A stretch of DNA of 64,000 bases from Zygnema cylindricum (taxonomy: Eukaryota > Streptophyta > Zygnematophyceae > Zygnematales > Zygnemataceae), in assembly GCA_037447655.1 (NCBI GenBank), contig JBBHKE010000176.1:248001-312000 (forward strand). Direction: 5' to 3'. Below the pieces are notes generated by a model that was not told where the DNA came from, did not search any database, and saw only the letters and a program-made list of their open reading frames with translations. Below, piece by piece: positions 51,700 through 61,565 of the stretch (the stretch's first letter is position 1; every line of letters begins with the position of its first letter). Made by a program: the position numbers and the translations under genes.

Positions 51700-53800
51700 T
51701 TCCGTAATTACACAAACTTTTAGCGATAACAAGAATTGTTACCTAAATTACACAAACTGTTAGCAATACCAAGAATGGTTACCTATATTACACAAACATT
51801 TAGCGATAACAAGAATTGTTACCTAAATTACACAAATAGTTAGCGATAAGAAGAATTATTACCTAATTTACACAAAGTGTTAGCGCTAATAGGAATTAAT
51901 ATCTAACTTACACAAACTGTTAGCGATAACAATAATTATTATCTAAATTACAGAAACTGTTATTGATAACAAGAATTATTACCTAAATTACACAAACAAT
52001 TAGCAATAACAAGAATTGTTACCTAAACTACACAAACAATTAGCGATAACAAGAATTGTTATCTAAATTACACAAACTGTTAGCGATAACAATATTTGTT
52101 ACCTAAATTACACAAACGGTTAGCGATAGCAATAATTGTTACCAAACTTACACAAATGTTAGCGCTAACAAGAATTGTTACCTAAATTACACAAAATAAT
52201 AGCAATAACAAGAATGGTTACCTATATTACACAAACACTTAGCAATAACAAGAGTTCTTACCTAAATTACACAAATAGTTAGCGATAACAAGAATTATTA
52301 CCTAACTTACACAAATTCTTAGCGCTAATAGGAATTGTTTCCTAACTTACACAAACCGTTAGTCATAACATCAATTGATTTCTAAATTACACAAATAGTT
52401 AGCGATAATAGGAATTGTTACCTAAATTACACAAACTGTTAGCGATAACAATAATTGTTACCTAAATTACACAAACAATTAGCGATAACAAGAATTGTTA
52501 CCTAAATAACAGAAACAGTTAGTGATAACAAAAATTGTTATCTAAATTACACAATCTGTTAGCGATAACAATAATTGTTACCTAAATTACACAAACATTT
52601 AGCGATAACAATAATTCTTACCTAACTTACACAAACAATTAACGATAAGAAGAATTGTATCCTAAAATATACAAGCTATTTGCGCTAATAGGAATTGTTA
52701 CCTTACTTACACAAACAAAGCGAAAAAAGGAATTGTTATCTAATTTACACAAACACTTAGCGATAACAAGAGTTATTACCAAAATAACACAAATAGTTAG
52801 TGATAACAAGAATTGTTTCCTAAATTACATAAATAATTAGCGATAACAAGAATTTTTACCTAAATTACAGAAAAAGTTAGCGATAACAAGAATTATTATC
52901 TAAATTGCACAAACAATTAGCATTAGCAAGAATTGTTACCTAACTTACACAAAAAATTAGCAATAACAAGAATTGTTACCTGAATTACACAAACAGTTAT
53001 CGATAACATGAATTGTTATCTAACTTACACAAAATGTTAGCAATAACAAGAATTGTTATCTAAATTTTACAAACAGTTAGCGATAACAAGGATTGTTAGC
53101 TAACTTACACAAACTGTTAATGCTAACAACAATTGTTACCTAAATTACACAAACAGTTAGCAATAACAAGAATTGATATCTAAATTACACAAACTGTTAG
53201 CGCTAACAAGTATGGTTACCTAATTTACACAAATTGTTAGCGATAACAAGAATAATTTCCTAAATTACCTAAACAGTTTGCGCTAACAAAAATTAATACC
53301 TAAATTACACAATCAGTTAGCGATAACAAGAATTGTTACTTACATTACACAAACAATTAGCGATATCAAGAATTGTTACCTAAATTACACAAGTAGTTAG
53401 CGATAACAAAAATTGTTATCTAAATAACATAAACTGTTTGCGATAACATAATTTTTACCTAAATTACACAAAATGTTAGCGATAACAAGAATTGTTATCT
53501 AAATAACATAAACAATTAGAGATAACAAGAATTGTTACCTAAATGACACAAACAATTAGCCATAACAACAATTGTTACCAAAATTACAAAAACAGTTAGC
53601 CCCAGCAGGAATTGTTACCTAAATTACACAAATTATTAACGCTAACAAGAAATGTTTCCTAACTTAGACTGTTAGCAATTAGAGGAATTGATATCTTAAT
53701 TACACAAACTGTTAGCGATAACAGGAATTGTTACCTAAATTACACAAATTGTCAGCGATAATAAGAAATGTTACCTAATTTACACAAATAGTTAGCGATA
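51700..53800 (+). repeat. Large higher-order block, copy II (partners III and IV)
   Basis: Markers are TATTGATAAC (51961), ACAAACAAAGCGAAAAAAGG (52711), CCTGAATTACAC with TTATCGATAACATG (52981), TTAATGCTAAC (about 53119), GCCCCAGCAGG (about 53599) and AACTTAGACTG with a four-base deletion (53661). The first, second and third recur in copy III; 52711 to 55782 and 52981 to 56052 are both exactly 3,071 bases. Confidence 0.87.
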
Positions 53801-54949
53801 AGAAGAATTATTACCTAATTTACACAAACTGTTAGCGCTTATAGGAATTAATATCTAACTTACACAAACTGTTAGCGATAACAATAATTATTATCTAAAT
53901 TACAGAAACTGTTATTGATAACAAGAATTATTACCTAAATTACACAAACAATTAGCAATAACAAAAATTGTTACCTAAACTACACAAACAATTAGCGATA
54001 TCAAGAATTGTTACCTAAATTACACAAACTGTTAGCAATAACAAAATGGTTACCTATATTACACAAACACTTAGCGATAACAAGAATTGTTACCTAAATT
54101 ACACAAATAGTTAGCGATAAAAAGAATTATTACCTAACTTACACAAATTCTTAGCGCTAATAGGAATTGTTTCCTAACTTACACAAACTGTTAGCCATAA
54201 CAAGAATTGATTTCTAAATTACACAAATAGTTAGCGATAATAGGAATTGTTACCTAAATTACACAAACTGTTAGCGATAACAATAATTGTTACCTAAATT
54301 ACACAAACAATTAGCGATTACAAAAATTGTTACCTAAATAACATAAACAGTTAAGATAACAAGAATTGTTATCTAAATTACACAATCTGTTAGGAATAAC
54401 AATAATTGATGCCTAAATTACACAAACATTTAGCGATAACAATAATTGTTACCTAAATTACACAAAATTTTATCGATAACAGGAATATTTACCAAAATTA
54501 CACAAACTGTTAATGATAACAAGAATTGTAACCCAAATTACACAAACTATTAGCGATAACAATAATTGTTACCTAAATTACACAAACTGTAGGCGATAAC
54601 AAGAATTCTAACATAAATTACAGAAACAGTTAGCGTTAAAAAAAACGGTTAACTAACTTACACAAGCAGTTAGCGCTAATAGGAATTGATATCTAACTTA
54701 TATAAATTGTTAGCGATAGCAACAATTGTTATCTAAATTACACAAACAGTTAGCGATAACAGGAATTGTTACCTAAATTACATAAACAATTAGCGATAAT
54801 AAAAGTTGTTACCTAAATAACACAAACAATTAGCGATAACAAGAATTGTATGCTAAATAACATAAACTGTTAGCGATAACAAGAATTGTTGCCTAAATTA
54901 CACAAAAAGTTTGCGATAACAAGAATTGTTACCTAAATTACACAAACTA

Positions 54950-56900
54950 TAAGCGATAACAAGAATTGTTTCCTAAATTACACAAACTGTTAGCAATACC
55001 AAGAATGGTTACCTATATTACACAAACATTTAGCGATAACAAGAATTCTTACCTAAATTACACAAGTAGTTAGCGATAAGAAGAATTATTACCTAATTTA
55101 CACAAACAATTAGCGCTAATAGGAATTAATATCTAACTTACACAAACTGTTAGCGATAACAATAATTTTTATCTAAATTACAGAAACTGTTATTGATAAC
55201 AAGAATTATTACCTAAATTACACAAACAATTAGCAATAACAAGAATTGTTACCTAAACTACACAAACTGTTAGCGATAGCAATAATTGTTACCAAACTTA
55301 CACAAATTGTTAGCGCTAACAAGAATTGTTACCTAAATTACACAAAATGTTAGCAATAACAAGAATGGTTACCTATATTACACAAAAACTTAGCAATAAC
55401 AAGAATTTTTACCTAACTTACACAAATTCTTAGCGCTAATAGGAATTGTTTCCTAACATACACAAACCGTTAGCCATAACATGAATTGATTTCTAAATTA
55501 CACAAATAGTTAGCGATAATAGGAATTATTACCTAAATTCCACAAACTGTTAGCGATAACAATAATTGTTACCTAAATTACACAAACAATTAGCGATAAC
55601 TAGAATTGTTACCTAAATAATAGAAACAGTTAGCGATAACAAGAATTGTTATCTAAATTACGCAATCTGTTAGCGATAACAATAATTGTTACCTAAATTA
55701 CACAAACATTTAGCGATAACAATAATTCTTACCTAACTTACATAAATTGTTAGGGCTAACACGAATTGTTACCTAACTTACACAAACAAAGCGAAAAAAG
55801 GAATTATTATCTAATTTACACAAACATTTAGCGATAACAAGAGTTATTACCTAAATAACACAAATAGTTAGAGATAACAAGAATTGTTTCCTAAATTACA
55901 TAAATAATTAGCGATAACAAGAATTTTTACCTAAATTACTGAAAAAGTTAGCGATAGCAAGAATTATTATCTAAATTGCACAAACAATTAGCATTAACAA
56001 GGATTGTTACCTAACTTACACAAAAAATTAGCAATAACAAGAATTGTTACCTGAATTACACAAACAGTTATCGATAACATGAATTGTTATCTAACTTACA
56101 CAAAATGTTAGCAATAACAAGAATTGTTATCTAAATTTTACAAACAGTTAGCGATAACAATGATTATTACCTAACTTGCACAAACTGTTAATGCTAACAA
56201 CAATTGTTACCTAAATTACACAAACAATTAGCAATAACAAGAATTAATATCTAAATTACACAAACTGTTAGCGCTAACAAGTATGGTTACCTAATTTACA
56301 CAAATTGTTAGCGATAACAAGAATTGTTTCCTAAATTACCCAAACAGTTTGCGCTAACAAAAATTAATACCTAAATTACACAATCAGTTAGCCATAACAA
56401 GAATTGTTACTTACATTACACAAACAATTAGCGATATCAAGAATTGTTACCTAAATTACATAAGCAGTTAGCGATAACAAAAATTGTTATCTAAATTTCA
56501 CAAACTGTTTGCGATAACATAATTTTTACCTTAATTACACAAAATGTTAGCGATAACAAGAATTGTTATCTAAATTACATAAACAATTAGCCCTAGCAGG
56601 AATTGTTACCTAAATTACACAAATTATTAACGCTAACAGGAAATGTTTTCTAACTAAGACTGTTAGCAATAACAGGAATTGATATCTTAATTACACAAAT
56701 TGTTAGCAATAACAGGAATTGTTACCTAAATTACACAAACTGTCAGCAATAATAAGAAATGTTACCTAAATTACATAAATAGTTAGCGATAAGAAGAATT
56801 ATTGCCTAATTTACACAAACTGTTAGCGCTAATAGGAATTAATATCAAACTTACAAAAACTGTTAGCAATAACAATAAGTATTATCTATATTACAGAAAC
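54950..56900 (+). repeat. Large higher-order block, copy III
   Basis: Copy of block II at an offset of about 3.07 kb: TATTGATAAC (55191), ACAAACAAAGCG (55782), CCTGAATTACAC (56051), AACTAAGACTG (56652). The offset at the last marker is 2,991, so two monomers were lost, visible around 56576 where AACAATTAG runs straight into CCCTAGCAGG. Confidence 0.87.
55307..55322. repeat. 16-bp perfect palindrome
   Basis: TTGTTAGCGCTAACAA. The TTG-start variant at positions 39-40 and the A-to-C change in the box combine to lengthen the palindrome to 16 bases. Confidence 0.92.
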
Positions 56901-56903
56901 TGT

Positions 56904-58960
56904 TATTGATAACAAGAATTATTACCTAAAGTACACAAATAATTAGCAATAACAAGAATTGTTACCTAAACTACACAAACAATTAGAGAATAACAAGAAT
57001 TGTTATCTAAATTACACAAACTGTTAGCGATAACAATATTTGTTACCTAAATTACACAAATAGTTAGCGATAGCAATAATTGTTACCAAACTTACACAAA
57101 TTGTTAGCGCTAACAATAATTGTTACCTAAATTACACAAACTGTTAGCAATAAAAGAATGGTTACCTATATTACACAAACACTTAGCGATAACAAGAATT
57201 GTTACCTAAATTATACAAATAGTTAGCGATAAGAAGAATTATTACCTAACTTACACAAATTCTTAGCGCTAATAGGAATTGTTTCCTAACTTACACAAAC
57301 TGTTAGCTATAACAAGAATTGATTTCTAAATTACACAAATAGTTAGCGATAATAGGAATTATTACCTAAATTACACAAACTGTTAGCGATAACAATAATT
57401 GTTACCTGAATTACACAAACAATTAGCGATAACAAAAATTGTTACCTAAATAACATAAACAGTTAACGATAACAAGAATTGTTATCTAAATTACACAATC
57501 TGTTAGGAATAACAATAATTGTAGCCTAAATTACACAAACATTTAGCGATAACAATAATTGTTACCTAACTTACACAAATTGTTACCGATAAGAAGAATT
57601 GTTTCCTAAAATACACAAGCTGTTTGCGCTAATAGGAATAGTTACCTTACTTACACAAACAGTTAGGGATAAAAAGAATTGTTATCTAATTTACACAAAC
57701 ATTTAGCGATAACAAGAGTTATTACCTTAATAACACAAATAGTTAGTGATAACAATAATTTTTACCTAAATTACAGAAAAAGTTAGCGATAACAAGAATT
57801 ATTATCTAAATTGCACAAACAATTAGCATTAACAAGAATTGTTACCTAACTTACACAAAAAATTAGCAATAACAAGAATTGTTACCTGAATTAGACACAG
57901 TTATCGATAACATAAATTGTTATCTAACTTACACAAAATGTTAACAATAACAAGAATTGTTATCTAAATTTTACAAACACTTAGCGATAATAAGGATTGT
58001 TACCTAACTTACACAAACTGTTAATGCTAACAAGAATTGTTACCTAAATTACACAAACAGTTAGCAATAACAACAATTGATATCTAAATTACACAAACTA
58101 TTAGCGCTAACAAGTATTGTTACCTAATTTACACAAACTGTTAGCGATAACAAGAATTGTTTCCTAAATTACCCAAACAGTTTGCGCTAACAAAAATTAA
58201 TACCTAAATTACACAATCAGTTAGCTATAACAAGAATTGTTACTTACATTACACAAACAATTAGCGATATCAAGAATTGTTACCTAAATTACACAAGCAG
58301 TAAGCGATAACAAAAATTGTTATCTAAATTACACAAACTGTTTGCGATAACATAATTTTCACCTAAATTACACAAAATGTTAGCGATAACAAGAATTGTT
58401 ATCTAAATTACATAAACAATAAGAGTTAACAAGAATTGTTATCTAAATTACAGAAACTATTAGCGCTTACAGAAATTGTTACCTAAACTACACAAAGTAT
58501 TAGCGAAAACAAGAATTGTTACCTAAATTACAGAAACTGTTAGGGATAACAAGAATTGTTACCTAACTTACACAAACTGTTAGCACTAATCGAAATTGAT
58601 ATGTAACTTACACAAACTGTTAGCGATAACAAAAATTGTTATCAAAATAACACAAACAATAAGCGATAACACGGATTGTCACCTAAATTACACAAACAAT
58701 TAGCAATAACAAGAATTATGACCTAAATTACACAAACAATTAGCGATAACAACAATTGTTACCAAAATTACAAAAACAGTTAGCCCCTGCAGGAATTGTT
58801 ACCTAAATTACACAAATTATTACTGCTAACAGGAAATGTTTCCTAACTTAGACTGTTAGCAATAACAGGAATTGTGACCTAAATTACACAAAGAGTTAGC
58901 GATAACGAAATTGTAACCTAAATTACACAAACTGTCAGCGATAATAAGAATTGTTACCTA
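56904..58960 (+). repeat. Large higher-order block, copy IV
   Basis: Fourth member of the series: TATTGATAAC (56904), GATAATAGG and AACAATAATTG runs, CTTACTTACAC (about 57647), CCTGAATTAGACAC (57886, with two bases missing), TTAATGCTAAC (about 58020), GCCCCTGCAGG (about 58782) and AACTTAGACTG (58855). It lacks the AAAGCGAAAAAAGG change of copies II and III, having AGTTAGGGATAAAAAG instead, so II and III are closer relatives of each other. Confidence 0.82.
57100..57117. repeat. 18-bp perfect palindrome
   Basis: ATTGTTAGCGCTAACAAT, the longest perfect palindrome I found in the array. It arises from three co-occurring monomer variants. Confidence 0.92.
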
Positions 58961-59039
58961 AATTACGCAAACAGTTAGCGCTAACATGAATTATTACCTA
59001 AATTACACTAATTGTTAGCAATAACAGGAATTGTTACCT

Positions 59040-59700
59040 AAATTACACAAACTGTTAGCGCTTATAGAAATTGATATCTAACTTACACAAACTGTTAGCG
59101 ATATCAAGAATTGTTACCTAAATTACAGAAACAATTAGCGATAACAAGAATTGTTCTCTAAATTAGATAAACAGTTAACGATAACAGGAATTGTTACCTA
59201 AATAACACAAACTGTTAGAGATAACAACAATTGTTACCTAATTACACAAACAGTTAGCGATATCAAAATTTGTTACGTAAATTACACAAATAGTTAGCGC
59301 TAACAGCAATTGTTTTCTAACTTACACAAACTGTTAGAGCTAACAAGAATTCTTAACTAAATTACAGAAATAGTTAGCAATAACAAATATTGTTACCTAA
59401 ATTACTGAAACAGTTGGCGATAACAAGAATTGTTAACTTATTTACACAAACTATTAGCGCTAACAAAAATGGTTACCTAACTTATACAAACTTTTAGCGA
59501 TAACAATAATTGTTACCTAAATTACACAAGCTATTAGCGATATCAGAAATTATTACCGAAATTACATAAACCATTAGCGATAACAAGAATTGTTACCTAA
59601 ATTACACAAACTATTAGCAATAACAGGAATTGTTACCTAGATTACACAAACAATTAGCGATAAAAACAATTGTTTACTAAATTACACAAAATATTAGCGA
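59040..59700 (+). repeat. 1,865-base duplication, copy 1 (partner 60905-61565)
   Basis: Markers all sit exactly 1,865 bases apart: GCGCTTATAGAAATTGATATC (near 59058 and 60923), TTACGTAAATTACAC (59274 and 61139), GTTAACTTATTTACAC (about 59434 and 61299) and ACAAGCTATTAGC (about 59526 and 61391). Point differences are few. The offset is not a multiple of 40, because the intervening DNA contains several short monomers. Confidence 0.92.
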
Positions 59701-60400
59701 TAAGAGGAATTGTTACCTAAATTACACAAACAATTAGCGATAACAAGAATTGTTACCTAAAATACACAAACAGTTAGCGATAACAGGAATTGTTACCTAA
59801 ATTACAGAAACTGTTAGCGATAACAATAATTGTTACCTAAATTACACAAACAGATTGCGATAACATGAATTGTTACCTAAATTACACAAACAGTTAGCGA
59901 TGAGAAGAATTGTTACCTAAATTACACAAACTGTTAGCGATAACACGAATTCTTACCTAAATTACACAAACAATTAGCAATAACAGGAATTGTTACCTAA
60001 ATTACACAAACTGTTAGAAATAACAAAAATTGTTACCTAAATTACATAAACTATTAGCGATAACGGGAAAATTACCTTAATTACACAAACTGTTAGCGAT
60101 AAAAGGAATTGTGACCTAAATTACAGAAACAGTTAGCGATAACAAGAATTGATATCTAAATTACACAAATTGTTAGCGATAACATGAATTCTAATCTAAA
60201 TTACACAAACTATTAGCGATAACGGAAATTGTTACCAAAATTACACAAACAATTAGCGATAACAAAATTTTTTACCTTAATTTCACAATTTGTTAGCGAT
60301 AACAAGAATTGTTACCTAAATTACACAAACAGTTAGGGATAACAAGAATTCTTACCTAAATTACAGAAACAGTTAGCGATAACAAGAATTGTCATCTAAA

Positions 60401-60685
60401 TTACACAAACTTTTAGCAATAACAAAAATTGTGATCTAACTTACACAAATTGTTAGAGCTAACAAGAATGATAACCTAACTTAAACTAAAAGTTAGCAAT
60501 AACATTTATTGTTACCTAAAGTACATAAACAGTTGGCGATAACAAGAATTGTTATCTAACTTACACAAACTTTTAGCAATAACAAAAATTGTGATCTAAC
60601 TTACACAAATTGTTAGAGCTAACAAGAATGATAACCTAACTTAAACTAAAAGTTAGCAATAACATTTATTGTTACCTAAAGTACA
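60401..60685 (+). repeat. Exact 125-base duplication at 160-base offset
   Basis: 60401-60525 and 60561-60685 are identical, a four-monomer tandem duplication. The unit includes GTGATCTAAC, AGAATGATAACC, CTTAAACTAAAAG and AACATTTATTG. Confidence 0.93.
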
Positions 60686-60904
60686 CAAACTATTAGCGCT
60701 AACAATAATGGTTACCTAACTTACACAAACTTTTAGCAATAACAGGAATTATTACCTAAATTACAGAAACTGTTAGCGATAACATGAGTTATTACCTCAA
60801 TTACACAAACTGTTAGCGCTAACAAGAATGGTTACCTAATTTTCGCCAACGTGAGTTTTTACCTAAATTACACTAATTGTTAGCGATAACAGGAATTGTT
60901 ACCT

Positions 60905-61565
60905 AAATTACACAAAGTGTTAGCGCTTATAGAAATTGATATCTAACTTAGACAAACTGTTAGCGATATCAAGAATTGTTACCTAAATTACAGAAACAAT
61001 TAGCAATAACAAGAATTGTTCTCTAAATTAGATAAACAGTTAACGATAACAGGAATTGTTACCTAAATAACACAAACTGTTAGAGATAACAACAATTGTT
61101 ACCTAATTACACAAACAGTTAGCGATATCAAAATTTGTTACGTAAATTACACAAATAGTTAGCGCTAACAGCAATTGTTATCTAACTTACACAAACAGTT
61201 AGAGCTAACAAGAATTCTTAACTAAATTACAGAAACAGTTAGCAATAACAAATATTGTTACCTAAATTACTGAAACAGTTGGCGATAACAAGAATTGTTA
61301 ACTTATTTACACAACCTATTAGCGCTAACAAAAATGGTTACCTAACTTATACAAACTTTTAGTGATAACAAGAATTGTTACCTAAATTACACAAGCTATT
61401 AGCGATAACAGAAATTATTACCGAAATTACATAAACCATTAGCGATAACAAGAATTGTTACCTAAATTACACAAACTATTAGCAATAACAGGAATTGTTA
61501 CCTAGATTACACAAACAATTAGCGATAAAAACAATTGTTTACTAAATTACACAAAATATTAGCGA
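60905..61565 (+). repeat. 1,865-base duplication, copy 2 (partner 59040-59700)
   Basis: Second copy. Its left edge adjoins the truncated monomer 60838-60863, which corresponds to an intact monomer near 58976 in the first copy. The match continues past 61565 with added variation as far as about 61950. Confidence 0.9.

Larger units (their letters stand above)
45431..61360 (+). repeat. Main satellite, GCGCTAAC/CTTAC sub-family region
   Basis: The array continues unbroken but is a mixture of the usual monomer and a linked variant: CCTAACTTACAC for CCTAAATTACAC, GCGCTAAC for GCGATAAC, GATATCTAAC or AATATCTAAC, TGTTTCC, and GGTTACC. Divergence is higher than in 6.5-45.4 kb. Large duplicated blocks with shared small deletions dominate (listed separately). 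Truncated monomers include two in a row at 50487-50523 (ACACAAGCTAAC and CCCTAAACAATTAG) and 60838-60863 (TTTTCGCCAACGTGAG). The longest reading frame, 52655-52840, is satellite read-through and not a gene. No RNA gene or transposon is visible. Confidence 0.93.

Noticed and set aside
52655-52840. 61-codon open reading frame
   Set aside because: It opens with a TTG codon and is plain satellite read-through where a few local indels and substitutions remove stops. It has no ribosome binding site, no domain and no neighbouring genes, and neighbouring copies of the same block (from 55720) do not keep the frame.
57100-57117. Transcription terminator hairpin
   Set aside because: The palindrome has no loop or T-run, no gene lies upstream, and it is one of many variants of a satellite box.
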